NCBI RefSeq assembly: GCF_019375475.1
Contig: NZ_JAHXGQ010000007.1
Span: 124,001-188,000 of the forward strand
Origin: Saccharothrix obliqua
GTDB lineage: Bacteria > Actinomycetota > Actinomycetes > Mycobacteriales > Pseudonocardiaceae
Reading direction: 5' to 3'
Length of the DNA stretch: 64,000 nucleotides
In this document: piece after piece, positions 52,557 through 61,717 of the stretch
Layout: each line of letters opens with the position of its first letter
Position numbering within the stretch: position 1 is the first letter of the stretch
The notes under the pieces: generated by a model
What the model was told of the DNA's origin: nothing
Databases searched by the model: none
The model's input: only the letters and a program-made list of their open reading frames with translations
Position numbers and translations under genes: made by a program

Positions 52557-53395
52557 TCCGGGAACCGCTCGCGAACGGCTTGACCAGGCTCTGGGAGGTC
52601 GAGGACACCGTCGTCGACACCCGGACCAAGTACCAGCACCTGGTCATCGCCCGCACGTCCCAGGGCCTGTCGTTGTTCTGCGACGACGACCGGCAGAGCA
52701 CCGAGTTCAGCCAGTTGACCTACCACGAGGCGCTGATGGTGCCGGCGCTGCTGCTCGCCGACCGCGTCGACCGGGTGCTGGTCATCGGGTCGAGCGAGGG
52801 CGTGGTCTGCCAGATGGCGGTGGCGGCGGGCGCTTCGGTGGTCGACCACATCGACATCGACGAAGAAGCCGTGAAGCTGTGCGCGGAACACCTGCCCTAC
52901 GGGTACACGCAAGAGGAACTGGCCGCCGCCGAGCGCGGTGACGGCCCGGTCCGCGTGCGGTACACCGACGGCTGGGAGCACATCCGCACCACCTCGGAGC
53001 GCTACGACATCGTCCTGGTGGACCTGCCGGACGAGCGCGAGGAGGAGGCGCAGCACAACCGCTTGTACGGCGAGGAGTTCCTGCGCATGTGCAAGGCGCT
53101 GCTCACGCCGGGCGGCGTGGTGGTGACGCAGGCCGGCTGCCAGACCATGTGGCGCAACGGCACGCTGATCCGCTCCTGGCGGCGGTTCCACGAGGTCTTC
53201 GGGACGGTCGCGTACTACGGCTCCGACGAGCACGAGTGGGCGTACCTGTTCGGCCGCGCCGACGAGGTCGCCGACCCGACCGCGCTGATGACCGAGCGGC
53301 TGCCCGCGTGCGGCTACCGGCCGGAGACGATCGACGACCTGGCGCTGCTGGGCAACTCGGTGCCGCCGTACCAGGTGCGGCACTCCCTGGCCTGA
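52553..53395 (+). CDS. speE: Spermidine/spermine synthase family protein
   Basis: 280-aa aminopropyltransferase-fold protein. It has YQHLVIARTSQGLSLFCDDD, QSTEFSQLTYHEALMVPAL and the Rossmann motif VLVIGSSEGVVCQMAVAAG, where classical enzymes have GGGDG. ILVDLPDE-like sequence replaces the usual D-S-T/S-D-P. The catalytic Asp region is therefore altered, so the amine or donor may differ from standard spermidine synthase. The GTG overlaps the speD stop by 4 bases. Confidence 0.85.
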   Translation: MIREPLANGLTRLWEVEDTVVDTRTKYQHLVIARTSQGLSLFCDDDRQSTEFSQLTYHEALMVPALLLADRVDRVLVIGSSEGVVCQMAVAAGASVVDHIDIDEEAVKLCAEHLPYGYTQEELAAAERGDGPVRVRYTDGWEHIRTTSERYDIVLVDLPDEREEEAQHNRLYGEEFLRMCKALLTPGGVVVTQAGCQTMWRNGTLIRSWRRFHEVFGTVAYYGSDEHEWAYLFGRADEVADPTALMTERLPACGYRPETIDDLALLGNSVPPYQVRHSLA

Positions 53396-53403
53396 TCCGG
53401 CTC

Positions 53404-53432
53404 GGGCCGCTTCCCGCGACGGGAAGCGGCCC
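53404..53432. terminator. Bidirectional terminator between speE and the S9 peptidase
   Basis: Perfect 13-bp stem GGGCCGCTTCCCG / CGGGAAGCGGCCC with a CGA loop, in the 46-nt gap between two convergent genes. No U-tract. Confidence 0.75.
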
Positions 53433-53441
53433 CGCCGCCGG

Positions 53442-55496
53442 TCAGCCGAGGGCGCGCTTGAGGAAGTCCACCTGGAGCAGCAGGAGGTTCTCCGCGACCT
53501 GCTCCTGCGGCGTCATGTGGGTGACGCCGGACAACGGCAGCACGGTGTGCGGCCGGCCCGCCGCGAGCAGCGCCGACGACAGCCGCAGCGTGTGCGCGGC
53601 CACCACGTTGTCGTCCGCCAGGCCGTGCACGATCATCAACGGGCGCACCAGTTCCGGCGCGTCGCCGATGAGCGAGTTCGCGTCGTACACCTCCGGCTTC
53701 TCGTCCGGGTGGCCGAGGTAGCGCTCGGTGTAGTGGGTGTCGTAGAGCCGCCAGTCGGTGACCGGCGCGCCCGCGATGCCCGCGTGGAAGACGTCCGGTC
53801 GGCGCAGCACGGCCAGCGCCGACAGGTAGCCGCCGTAGGACCAGCCGCGGATCGCGACCCGGTCCAGGTCGAGGTCGGGTTCGGTGGCGGCGACCGCGTG
53901 CAGCGCGTCCACCTGGTCCTCCAGGGTGGCGCCCGCGAAGTCGAACGCGATGGCCCGCTCCCACTCCGGGCCGCGACCCGGCGTGCCGCGCCCGTCCACC
54001 ACGAGCACCGCGAAACCCTGGTCCGCCAACCACTGCGAGGCCAGGTACGCGTTGCGGGCGCTCACCACGCGCTGCGCGTGCGGCCCGCCGTAGGGGTCCA
54101 GCAGCACCGGCAGCTTCGTGCCCGGCACGTGGCCGGTGGGCAGCAGGAGGGCGGCACGCAGGTCGCGCTCGCCGACTGTCAGCAACCGCACGTCCGGCGT
54201 CAGCACGGGGGTTTCGGCGTGCGAGTCGATCACGCCGCCGGTCGACACCGCCACCCGCGTGCCGAAGTGCCCCAGCCCGGCCGACGACAGCACCACGACG
54301 TCGCCGCCGCGCGCCACGCCGTGCACGCCGTCCTCTGTGGACAGCCGCTCGACGCGGTCCGCCGTCACCCGGTACACGTGCGTCTGCGTCGGGTCGTCGG
54401 TGGAGGCGGTCACCAGCACGTCGTCCGCCACGTCCACCACCGAGCGGACCTGGAAGCCGTCGGGCGTCCACACCTCGTCGCCCACCAGCAGCCGGTTCGC
54501 GCCGTCACGCGGCAGCACGCGCACCAGTTCGCCGCCCGGCGCCCAGCGCGGCGCACCCGGCACGATCTCCAGCCAGTGCGGGTCTTCGTCCTCGGCGACC
54601 GTTCGCACGCCGTCCGGGTCGACCGACAACACCCGCACCCGCCGCTGGTCGCGGGACTGCACCTGGAGCAGCGGCGGACCGGCCGACCAGCTCGCCGTGG
54701 TCAGGTAGGGGAACTCGGCGCGGTCCCACTCGACGTCCACGCGGGAGCCGTCCAGGCCCAGCAACGCCGCGGACACGTCGGCGTTGGGCGTGCCGGCCGC
54801 CGGGTAGGCGATCTCGGCGGCGGGCACGGAGGGGTTGGCCGGGTCGGCGATGTGCCAGCGCGCGACCGGCGCGTTGTCCACCCGCGTGGCGAGCACGTGC
54901 TCGCCGTCCGGGGAGAACCAGTAACCGCGGAACCGCCCCATCTCCTCGGCCGCGATGAACTCGGCCAGGCCCCACGTCACGTCGTCGCCGTCCGGTTCGG
55001 CGAGCACCCGGTCCTCGCCGGACTCCAGGTCGACCACGTGCAGCGCGCCGGCGGCCACGTAGCCGACGCGGCGGCCGGTCGGGTCCAGGCGCGGGTCGAC
55101 GGCGCTGCCCGCCACCGGCAGCTCGCGCACGTCGGCCGACGCCAGGTCCGCCACGAACAGCCGCCCGGACAAGGCGAACGCGGCCCGCGTGACGTCCTGG
55201 TCGGTCGAGTACGCCACGACGCCCGCCGCCTGCTCGCGACTGCGCTCACGCCGCGCCCGCTCCTCCGGTGAGAGGTCCTCGGGGTCGGTGAGCAGCTCGC
55301 CCGGGTCCACCAGGAGCCGTTCGGCGCGGGTGGCGGTGTCGAACGCCCACAGGCCGTTCGCCCGGCTCGTGGCCGTGGCGGTGCGCAGGAAGTAGACCTG
55401 GCTGCCGTCGGGTGCGACGGTGAAGTTCCGCGGCGCCCCGAGGGTGAACCGCTGCGTGCGCGCGTGCTGGCGCGGGAAGGAGATCTCGTTGCCCAC
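53442..55496 (-). CDS. S9 family prolyl oligopeptidase (DPP IV type)
   Basis: 684 aa. An N-terminal beta-propeller (about 30-430, DPP IV N-type) is followed by an alpha/beta-hydrolase domain. The triad is visible: Ser in GWSYGGYLS (about 552), Asp in GLADDN (about 625) and His in GVTHM (about 658). The double-Glu segment EFIAAEEMGRFRGYW is the DPP IV feature that binds the substrate N-terminus. It lacks a signal peptide, so it is probably cytosolic and removes N-terminal dipeptides. GTG 55496 has AGGG at better spacing than GTG 55502. Confidence 0.9.
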   Translation of the reverse strand: MGNEISFPRQHARTQRFTLGAPRNFTVAPDGSQVYFLRTATATSRANGLWAFDTATRAERLLVDPGELLTDPEDLSPEERARRERSREQAAGVVAYSTDQDVTRAAFALSGRLFVADLASADVRELPVAGSAVDPRLDPTGRRVGYVAAGALHVVDLESGEDRVLAEPDGDDVTWGLAEFIAAEEMGRFRGYWFSPDGEHVLATRVDNAPVARWHIADPANPSVPAAEIAYPAAGTPNADVSAALLGLDGSRVDVEWDRAEFPYLTTASWSAGPPLLQVQSRDQRRVRVLSVDPDGVRTVAEDEDPHWLEIVPGAPRWAPGGELVRVLPRDGANRLLVGDEVWTPDGFQVRSVVDVADDVLVTASTDDPTQTHVYRVTADRVERLSTEDGVHGVARGGDVVVLSSAGLGHFGTRVAVSTGGVIDSHAETPVLTPDVRLLTVGERDLRAALLLPTGHVPGTKLPVLLDPYGGPHAQRVVSARNAYLASQWLADQGFAVLVVDGRGTPGRGPEWERAIAFDFAGATLEDQVDALHAVAATEPDLDLDRVAIRGWSYGGYLSALAVLRRPDVFHAGIAGAPVTDWRLYDTHYTERYLGHPDEKPEVYDANSLIGDAPELVRPLMIVHGLADDNVVAAHTLRLSSALLAAGRPHTVLPLSGVTHMTPQEQVAENLLLLQVDFLKRALG

Positions 55497-55683
55497 GGGC
55501 ACACCCTATGGCCTCGCCGCTCCGTGAGCCGCCGACGACAGGCCGCTACGGCGGTGGAGGTGGTGGGGACTGCGGCAACACCGACGAAGGGCAGCGGCGG
55601 GCGAACGGCGCGGGGCGGGCCGGCGGGGCGGGCGGCGCAAGCGGAAGCTGCGCGGGGCAGGCGGAAAACACTCCAGAGCGCAC

Positions 55684-55790
55684 GGACGGGGCGGGGGCGG
55701 AGCGCGGCGGGGGCGGCGGACGGGGCGGGGGCGGCGGACGGGGCGGGGGCGGCGCGCGGCGAGGGCGGCGCGTAGACGGGGCGGGGCGGC
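55684..55790. repeat. G-rich imperfect tandem repeats (18-nt unit)
   Basis: Units of the type GGACGGGGCGGGGGCGGC, two perfect head-to-tail copies (55718-55753) plus degraded copies on both sides. Runs of four or five G suggest G-quadruplex potential. It lies in the 585-nt gap before erm; no gene is supported in 55503-55880. Confidence 0.6.
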
Positions 55791-55893
55791 GCACGGATGG
55801 GCCGGCGCACGCAAGGGCATCGGCGGCGAGGGAGCGGGCGAGGTGAACGGGAACCGCGGGTGCGCGAGCGGCGTGGCGGTGTCAGGGTGGGTC

Positions 55894-55933
55894 GAAAAAC
55901 GGTTGTGGGACCGGGGTTGGGGCCGGGTAGCTT
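55894..55933 (+). promoter_or_regulatory. WhiB7-like promoter of the erm leader
   Basis: AAAAA (55894-55898) sits just before a TTGTGG (-35-like, 55903-55908), and TAGCTT (-10-like, 55928-55933) follows. The leader GTG is 7 nt further on. WhiB7-dependent promoters in actinobacteria typically have a short AT-rich patch immediately upstream of the -35. The spacer (19 nt) is long. Confidence 0.45.
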
Positions 55934-55940
55934 GTCCGAT

Positions 55941-55979
55941 GTGTACGCCATCGCCATGATCCGGATCCGCCGCGCCTAG
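55941..55979 (+). CDS. erm leader peptide (MYAIAMIRIRRA)
   Basis: 12-codon ORF, probably leaderless, ending 102 nt before erm. It contains R-I-R, the +X+ (Arg/Lys-x-Arg/Lys) type of macrolide arrest motif known from ErmDL-class leaders. The stop codon lies in the loop of a small hairpin made from its last codons. Confidence 0.6.
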   Translation: MYAIAMIRIRRA

Positions 55980-56013
55980 CGGCGGTCCTGTCCGCACCCC
56001 GGAGGATCCGCCG
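55963..56013 (+). promoter_or_regulatory. Competing-stem attenuator between leader peptide and erm
   Basis: GGATCCGCCG occurs twice (55963-55972 inside the leader ORF, and 56004-56013). CGGCGG at 55980-55985 can pair with CCGCCG in either copy. A ribosome stalled on the R-I-R codons would cover the first copy and shift pairing to the second, which is the standard logic of inducible erm attenuation. Confidence 0.5.
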
Positions 56014-56081
56014 CCCGAGCGAGTCAGCGCCAGGCGGCACGACGCGTGCTGCCCGGCTCACCTCGAAGCCGCGGAGCGATT

Positions 56082-56864
56082 GTGCGCATCACCACCCACC
56101 CCGGCCGCCACGAGCTGGGGCAGAACTTCCTCGTGGACCCCGACGTCATCGACGCGTTCGTGGACCTCGTCGCCGCCACCACCGGGCCGATCGTGGAGAT
56201 CGGCGCGGGTGACGGCGCGCTCACCCGGCCGCTACAGCGGCTCGGCAGGCGGCTCACCGCCGTCGAGATCGACCACCGGCTGGTCGCCCGCCTCCACCGG
56301 CTGACCGGCCCGGCGGTGGAGGTCGTCCACGGCGACTTCCTGCGCCACGCGCCACCCGCCGACCCGCACGTGCTGGTCGGCAACCTGCCGTTCCACCAGA
56401 CCACGGCCATGCTCCGGCACGTCCTGCACGCGCCGGCGTGGACCGACGCCGTCCTCCTCGTGCAGTGGGAGGTCGCCCGCCGCCGCGCCGGTGTCGGCGG
56501 TGCGACGCTGATGACGGCGCAGTGGTGGCCGTGGTTCGACTTCCGCCTGGTGCGCCGGGTGCCCGCGACGGCGTTCCGGCCGCGGCCGGGTGTCGACGGC
56601 GGCCTGCTCACCGCCAACCGCCGGGCGCGACCCCTCGTGCACCACGTGGACCGCGGGCGTTACCAGTCCTTCGCGCGGCGGGTGTTCACCGGCCGGGGGC
56701 GCGGGCTGCCCGAGATCGTCGCCGCGGCGGCACGCCCGCTGACGCGCGCCCGGGTCGAGCAGTGGTCGCGGCGGAACGGCGTGCCGGCCACCGCGCTGCC
56801 CCGGGACCTGACCGCGCGGCAGTGGGCCGACCTGTTCCACCTGTGGTCGGACGCCCGCCGATAG
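56082..56864 (+). CDS. erm: 23S rRNA (adenine-N6)-dimethyltransferase, Erm type
   Basis: 260 aa. It methylates A2058 of 23S rRNA and so confers macrolide-lincosamide-streptogramin B resistance (family knowledge). It shows the HELGQNFLVDPDVI opening, SAM motif EIGAGDGALTRPL, LTAVEIDHRLV, GDFLRH and the catalytic NLPFHQTT. The Arg-rich C-terminus is like actinomycete Erm proteins. KsgA is excluded because of the length, the NLPF form and the leader. GTG at 56082 has GGAG 5 nt upstream; GTG 56046 is in frame. With the ABC-F pair it suggests a producer or neighbour of ribosome-targeting antibiotics. Confidence 0.88.
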   Translation: MRITTHPGRHELGQNFLVDPDVIDAFVDLVAATTGPIVEIGAGDGALTRPLQRLGRRLTAVEIDHRLVARLHRLTGPAVEVVHGDFLRHAPPADPHVLVGNLPFHQTTAMLRHVLHAPAWTDAVLLVQWEVARRRAGVGGATLMTAQWWPWFDFRLVRRVPATAFRPRPGVDGGLLTANRRARPLVHHVDRGRYQSFARRVFTGRGRGLPEIVAAAARPLTRARVEQWSRRNGVPATALPRDLTARQWADLFHLWSDARR

Positions 56865-56868
56865 GAGA

Positions 56869-56901
56869 ACCGCGATCCCCCGGCACGCGGGGGATCGCGG
56901 T
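56869..56901. terminator. Bidirectional terminator between erm and glyA
   Basis: Perfect 13-bp stem ACCGCGATCCCCC / GGGGGATCGCGGT with a 7-nt loop, in the 44-nt gap of two convergent genes. Confidence 0.75.
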
Positions 56902-56908
56902 GCTCAGC

Positions 56909-58174
56909 TCACAGGTTGGGGTACAGCGGGTGCTTCGCCGCGAGCACGTCGACGCGCGCGCGCAGCTCGGCCAGGTCCGGGTCCGCCTGGAGCGCCGCGG
57001 CGATGACGTCCGCCACCTCGGCGAAGTCCTCCGCGCCGAACCCGCGCGTGGCCAGCGCGGGCGTGCCGATCCGCAGCCCCGAGGTCACCATCGGCGGACG
57101 CGGGTCGTTCGGCACCGCGTTGCGGTTGACCGTGATGCCGACCTCGTGCAGCCGGTCCTCGGCCTGCTTGCCGTCCAGCTCGGAGGCCACCAGGTCGACC
57201 AGCACCAGGTGCACGTCCGTGCCGCCGGTGAGCACCTTGACGCCGGCCGCCGCCGCGTCCGGCCGGGACAGCCGCTCGGCGAGGATGCGCGCGCCCTCGA
57301 CGGTGCGGCGCTGCCGGTCGGCGAACTCGGGCGACGCGGCGTGCTTGAACGCCACCGCCTTGCCCGCGATCACGTGCTCCAGCGGACCGCCCTGCTGGCC
57401 GGGGAACACCGCCGAGTTGATCTTCTTGGCGAGGTCGGCCTCGTTGGTCAGGATCACGCCGCCACGCGGGCCGCCGAGCGTCTTGTGCGTGGTGGTGGTG
57501 ACGACGTGCGCGTGCGGCACCGGGCTGGGGTGCAGCCCGGCCGCCACCAGGCCCGCGAAGTGCGCCATGTCGACCATCAGGTACGCGCCCACGGCGTCGG
57601 CGATCCGGCGGAACTCGGCGAAGTCGAGCTGCCGCGGGTAGGCCGACCAGCCGGCCACGATCAGCTTCGGCCGGTGCTCGGTGGCCAGGCGCTCGACCTC
57701 GGCCATGTCCACCCGGCCGTCGGTGTCGGACACGTGGTAGGGCACCACGTTGTAGAGCTTGCCGGAGAAGTTGATCCGCATCCCGTGCGTCAGGTGGCCG
57801 CCGTGCGCCAGGTCCAGGCCCAGGATGGTGTCGCCGGGCTGGAGGAGGGCGAACATGGCGCACGCGTTGGCCTGCGCGCCGGAGTGCGGCTGCACGTTGG
57901 CGAAGCCCGCGCCGAACAGCTCCTTCACCCGCGAGATCGCCAGCCGCTCGACGACGTCGACGTTCTCGCACCCGCCGTAGTAACGCCGGCCGGGGTAGCC
58001 CTCGGCGTACTTGTTGGTGAGCACGGAGCCCTGCGCCTGGAGGACCGACACCGGGGTGAAGTTCTCCGAGGCGATCATCTCCAACGTGCCCTGCTGCCGG
58101 CCGAGTTCGGCCGCGACGGCCTCGGCCACCTCGGGGTCGAACTCCGCGAGGGAGGTGTTGAAGTGCTCGGACAT
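56909..58174 (-). CDS. glyA: Serine hydroxymethyltransferase
   Basis: 421-aa PLP enzyme interconverting serine and glycine with tetrahydrofolate. Motifs are [39 protein letters not shown] and the PLP Lys in [16 protein letters not shown]. Ribosome site GGGAG before the ATG. It is second in the glycine-riboswitch operon after gcvT, with a 10-nt gap. It shares the C1 pool with the glycine cleavage system. Confidence 0.96.
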   Translation of the reverse strand: MSEHFNTSLAEFDPEVAEAVAAELGRQQGTLEMIASENFTPVSVLQAQGSVLTNKYAEGYPGRRYYGGCENVDVVERLAISRVKELFGAGFANVQPHSGAQANACAMFALLQPGDTILGLDLAHGGHLTHGMRINFSGKLYNVVPYHVSDTDGRVDMAEVERLATEHRPKLIVAGWSAYPRQLDFAEFRRIADAVGAYLMVDMAHFAGLVAAGLHPSPVPHAHVVTTTTHKTLGGPRGGVILTNEADLAKKINSAVFPGQQGGPLEHVIAGKAVAFKHAASPEFADRQRRTVEGARILAERLSRPDAAAAGVKVLTGGTDVHLVLVDLVASELDGKQAEDRLHEVGITVNRNAVPNDPRPPMVTSGLRIGTPALATRGFGAEDFAEVADVIAAALQADPDLAELRARVDVLAAKHPLYPNL

Positions 58175-58184
58175 GTGGTCTCCC

Positions 58185-59369
58185 TTACGAGTTTCGCTTG
58201 TAGAACGGCAGCGCGACGACCTCCACGGGCTCCTGGCGGCCCCGGATGTCGACGGCGAGCTTCGTGCCGGGCTCGGCGTGCTCCGGCGTCACGTACGCCA
58301 TCGCGACCGAGTAGCCCAGCGTGGGCGACAGCGCGCCGCTGGTGACCTCGCCGACCGGCGTGCCCGCCGCGTCGAGCACCGGGTAGCCGTGGCGGGGCGC
58401 GCGGCGGGACTCGGTCTTCAGGCCGACCAGCTTCGCGTCCGCGCCGCGCTCGGCGACCGCGGCCAACGCGTCGCGGCCCACGAAGTCCGCCTGCTTGTCG
58501 AGCTTCACCACGCGGCCCAGGTTGGCGTGGTACGGGGTGCGCTCGGCGGTCAACTCGTTGCCGTACAGGGGCATCCCGGCTTCCAGGCGCAGGGTGTCGC
58601 GGCAGCCGAGGCCGGCGGGCCGGATGTCGTGCGGCGCGCCCGCCGCGAGCAACGCCTGCCACACGTGCGGCGCGTCCGCCGGGTCGAGGAACAGCTCGAA
58701 GCCGTCCTCGCCGGTGTAGCCGGTGCGGGCGAGCAGCGCGGGGCGGCCGGCCACCTCGGTCGGGTAGGAGGCGTAGTACCGCACGGCGGCCAGGTCGGTG
58801 GTGGTGAGGCCGGCCAGGATCGTCGTGGCGGCCGGTCCCTGCACCGCCAGGAGGGCGTAGTCGGCCGACTTGTCCTCGACGGTGGTCTGGTAGCCCTCCG
58901 CCCGCTCCACGAGCGCCTGGAACACCACGGCGGCGTTCGAGGCGTTCGCCACGACCAGGAACTCCTGGTCGCCGGTGCGGTACACGATCAGGTCGTCCAG
59001 CACGCCGCCGTCGGCCCGCGTGATCATGGTGTAGCGGGCGCGGCCGACGCCGATCGCCGACGCGTGGCCGACGAGGGCGTGGTCGAGCGCGCGGCCCGCC
59101 TCGGGGCCGGCCAGGACGATCTCACCCATGTGCGACAGGTCGAACAGGCCCGCCGAGTTCCGCACGGCGTGGTGCTCGGCCAGCTCGCTGTCGTAGCGCA
59201 GCGGCATCCGCCAGCCCGCGAAGTCGGTGAAGTGGGCGCCCAGCGCCTCGTGCTCGGCGTGCAGCGGCGTCCGGCGGGTTTCCACGGGGTCGTCCTCCCT
59301 GGTGGCGGGCACGGCAGCGGAACCGACCGGTGTGGTCGGGCTGCCGGGGTGAAGGGTGACACGGTCCAT
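58185..59369 (-). CDS. gcvT: Aminomethyltransferase (glycine cleavage system T protein)
   Basis: 394-aa folate-dependent T protein: [50 protein letters not shown] and [20 protein letters not shown]. It releases ammonia and passes the methylene group from the H protein to tetrahydrofolate. The first 30 residues form a low-complexity extension before the usual start; ATG at 59369 has GAGGAG upstream, so the extension is probably real. gcvH and gcvP are not adjacent. Its mRNA leader is a tandem glycine riboswitch. Confidence 0.95.
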   Translation of the reverse strand: MDRVTLHPGSPTTPVGSAAVPATREDDPVETRRTPLHAEHEALGAHFTDFAGWRMPLRYDSELAEHHAVRNSAGLFDLSHMGEIVLAGPEAGRALDHALVGHASAIGVGRARYTMITRADGGVLDDLIVYRTGDQEFLVVANASNAAVVFQALVERAEGYQTTVEDKSADYALLAVQGPAATTILAGLTTTDLAAVRYYASYPTEVAGRPALLARTGYTGEDGFELFLDPADAPHVWQALLAAGAPHDIRPAGLGCRDTLRLEAGMPLYGNELTAERTPYHANLGRVVKLDKQADFVGRDALAAVAERGADAKLVGLKTESRRAPRHGYPVLDAAGTPVGEVTSGALSPTLGYSVAMAYVTPEHAEPGTKLAVDIRGRQEPVEVVALPFYKRNS

Positions 59370-59394
59370 CGGAGACTCCTCGTCGAGTGAGCCT

Positions 59395-59566
59395 CCCCCT
59401 CTGTCATGGGCCTGAGAGCTTCGCCGCGCAGCGCGGCTTGCACCGTGGGCGAGGCGCGCACGCGCCTGCTTTCCAGAGTTGCCTTCGTCGGGCGGTAGCT
59501 GTGCCTGAGAGATTCCGGGGAGGAGTTGCTCCTTCGGCGCCCCTGGACGGGGACTCTCCCGCGCGA
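59395..59566 (-). ncRNA. Tandem glycine riboswitch
   Basis: Two aptamers on the minus strand. The first has GGGAGAG ... CGCCGAAGGAGCAA ... ATCTCTCAGGCA, and the second has CTCTGGAAAG ... GGTGCAAGCC ... GCTCTCAGGCCCATGACAGAG. The CTCTCAGG boxes at 59501-59515 and about 59408-59418 are the gcvT-motif signature. It leads straight into gcvT, where a glycine-bound ON switch is the rule. Confidence 0.95.
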
Positions 59567-59639
59567 CATCGACGGCCGTGTTCAGTTGGTACCGCCAGAC
59601 GCTAGTTGTGGCTGGTAGGCACGGTCAACCGACGTGCGG

Positions 59640-59942
59640 TCACAGCGCGCGCTCGGCCTTCACGCTGTCGACCACCTTGCGCTCGGCGTAGAACGACACG
59701 AACGGGATCGTGCCCGCGAGCAGCACCAGGACCGTGCCCTTGAGCGACCACCGCGCCTTGAGCGCCAGGTCGACCGTGAAGACCAGGTAGATGGCGTAGA
59801 GGAAGCCGTGGACGGGGCCGACGACGGCCATCATCGCGGAGTTGTCGCCGATGTACTTCACGAACATCGCCACCACGAGCCCGAGCAGGCCGACACCGAC
59901 CACGTAAGCCATGAACCGGAACCGGCCCAACGCACCGCTCAT
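59640..59942 (-). CDS. DUF3817 membrane protein
   Basis: 100 aa with three hydrophobic helices: FMAYVVGVGLLGLVVAMF, VGPVHGFLYAIYLVFTVDLA and LKGTVLVLLAGTIPFVSFYA. VGPVHGFLY and PFVSFYAERKV are conserved in DUF3817. Function unknown. Precedes the riboswitch in the same direction and follows another small membrane protein (22-nt gap). Confidence 0.88.
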   Translation of the reverse strand: MSGALGRFRFMAYVVGVGLLGLVVAMFVKYIGDNSAMMAVVGPVHGFLYAIYLVFTVDLALKARWSLKGTVLVLLAGTIPFVSFYAERKVVDSVKAERAL

Positions 59943-59963
59943 CGCCCTACGACCCGCCTTCGC

Positions 59964-60332
59964 TCACCGCTGGTCCCGCGCGTTCAGCTCCCGGAGGTAG
60001 CGGTTGTAGGCCGCCAGCTCGTCGTCCTCGTCGTCGTGCGCGGGTGTTTTGACGGGTTCCACGGTAACGACCGGCGCCGCGGCCACGGGCACCGGCTCCT
60101 CGTCGGGCGCGGTCGCGCGCTGTGCGGCCAGCCGGCGCATCCGCCACACCATGAACGCGGGGAACAGGCCGAACAGCGGCCACTGGAAGACGTACCCGAG
60201 GTTCTGGAACGTGCCGCCCGCCTCGGAGAACCGCTCCCACTGCCAGTAGGCGAGTCCGCAGCACACCACCAGGGCGACCACGCAGACCGCGCCGATGGCC
60301 AGTCTCTTGGGGGTCAGGAGGGTGCCGGGCAC
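59964..60332 (-). CDS. Small two-helix membrane protein, function unknown
   Basis: 122 aa. Helices are IGAVCVVALVVCCGLAYWQW and NLGYVFQWPLFGLFPAFMVW, followed by a cytoplasmic tail rich in Pro, Val and acidic residues ending ELAAYNRYLRELNARD. The YVFQWPLFG...RM pattern and the NRYL tail occur in a conserved actinobacterial membrane protein found next to DUF3817. GGGAGG is close to the GTG start. Confidence 0.8.
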   Translation of the reverse strand: MPGTLLTPKRLAIGAVCVVALVVCCGLAYWQWERFSEAGGTFQNLGYVFQWPLFGLFPAFMVWRMRRLAAQRATAPDEEPVPVAAAPVVTVEPVKTPAHDDEDDELAAYNRYLRELNARDQR

Positions 60333-60463
60333 CCTCCCAGCCTACCTACCTCACGGAGTGGACCTCACGTCGGAAGGGGCTCCCCGCCACGGAGCCCACC
60401 CTCCCGGTGACCGCTGGTCCGATCACTGCCGACGCCGCGTCCTCACCACGCGGCGGCGACCGC

Positions 60464-60955
60464 TCAGGCGACGCCGTCCCGGCGCTGCCGCTGCAACCTG
60501 GCCACGCACCAGGCCGCCGCACTGCCCCGACGCAGGTGCTGGAGCACCGTCATCGGGCCGAGGCGACGTCCCAGGTCGGCGGGCGTGAGCCCGGCGGCCC
60601 GGTAGTCGAGGGCGCGCTGGTCGAGCGGGCTGATGCCCGCGTCCCACCACCGCTCCGCCTCGGTGAGGTCGCCGACCAGCTGCCAGTAGCTGGCGGCCGC
60701 GGCGAGCAGGACGTCGGGCACCTCGGGCGCCCGCTTCCGCATCGCCGCCACGTAAGCCGGGTCCGCGGACTCGACCCGAACCAGTCCGCGTGGCCCGCCG
60801 TTCGCCCGCTGCACGGGGATGCCCGGTGCGGAGCGCGGCGGGGCCTCGGCCAGCCACTCGTCCTTGATCCGGTTCACCTCGCGCAGCTCGGCGTCGTCCG
60901 AGCGCTCAGCCGCCCACTGCCGCAGCAGCTCGTCGACTCCGGAGTCCTCGACCAT
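60464..60955 (-). CDS. Hypothetical soluble protein, 163 aa
   Basis: Not recognised. Helical and charged at the start (VDELLRQWAAERSDDAELRE); the second half has LLAAAASYWQLVGDLTEAER and ALDYRAAGLTPADLGRRL, the latter like a short helical DNA- or protein-binding segment. Very good ribosome site (GAGGAGG) before the ATG. The preceding 130 nt show nothing else. Confidence 0.72.
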   Translation of the reverse strand: MVEDSGVDELLRQWAAERSDDAELREVNRIKDEWLAEAPPRSAPGIPVQRANGGPRGLVRVESADPAYVAAMRKRAPEVPDVLLAAAASYWQLVGDLTEAERWWDAGISPLDQRALDYRAAGLTPADLGRRLGPMTVLQHLRRGSAAAWCVARLQRQRRDGVA

Positions 60956-61145
60956 TCTGCCTCCTCGTCGGTCGAAGATCAGCCAATGCAGCGCACCGTA
61001 TTAGCGGGTACCGGCAACCGCTAGACCCCGGTTTGTCAAAAACCCTGTTACCAGCGCGTTATAGCCCTCATTCCACCCATACGGTGCAACGCCCGAGCGC
61101 CGGTGTCACCGCTGGTGACCAGACCATCACCGCGCCGGCGACCGG

Positions 61146-61307
61146 CTAGTCGAACAGGCTCCGGACGAACGTGATGATCGACTCGGCGCCCCGGCGGAGG
61201 CCGCCGAGGGCCGCCTTGACCGCGTCCGCGGACTGATCGGGCTGGGTGATCAGGAGGAACAGCAGCAGCGCGACCGCCGCCAGCGTCACCACCTTCTTGA
61301 CGTTCAC
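61146..61307 (-). CDS. 53-aa membrane protein
   Basis: Starts with two Lys then one helix, VVTLAAVALLLFLLITQPDQ, and an amphipathic tail (AALGGLRRGAESIITFVRSL). GTG start with GGAGAGGGA upstream. Similar small proteins are common in Pseudonocardiaceae genomes, function unknown. The open frame upstream of the GTG is not coding. Confidence 0.75.
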   Translation of the reverse strand: MNVKKVVTLAAVALLLFLLITQPDQSADAVKAALGGLRRGAESIITFVRSLFD

Positions 61308-61717
61308 GAGTCCCTCTCCGTCCGTTCGCAGGCGCGCGGCCGGCGGCCGTGGTGCCCGCCGCGTCACCGCCCATCGTCCCCCATTCACCCGGACGATGAC
61401 TGGAGAACGCGCCCTGATCCCACGACGGGGAGCCGCGGCCGGCGGGGAGGCACGCCCGGACACCGGCCTCAGTCACCCGATCGGACGATCAAGACCCGCC
61501 ACGCCCCCGCCGATGACCTAGATGCGGGCCACTCGCCCCCCACTCCCCTGGCACGAACACCGAGGTTCCGCCGCATCGTCAGCACTCCGCCGCAACACGC
61601 GCCGATCACCCGCTTGCGCTGATCCGCACACCGCGCGTCATTCACCGTCACCGGTCGCCGACCATTTCTCACCGCGCCCCGGTCGATTTATCACGACCAT
61701 TTTCCGCCGACTCCCGA
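61308..61717. other. Intergenic stretch without recognised features
   Basis: About 410 nt between the 53-aa protein gene and the CoA-transferase stop. No ribosome site with a sensible frame, no tRNA, no clear terminator or repeat. Confidence 0.5.
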
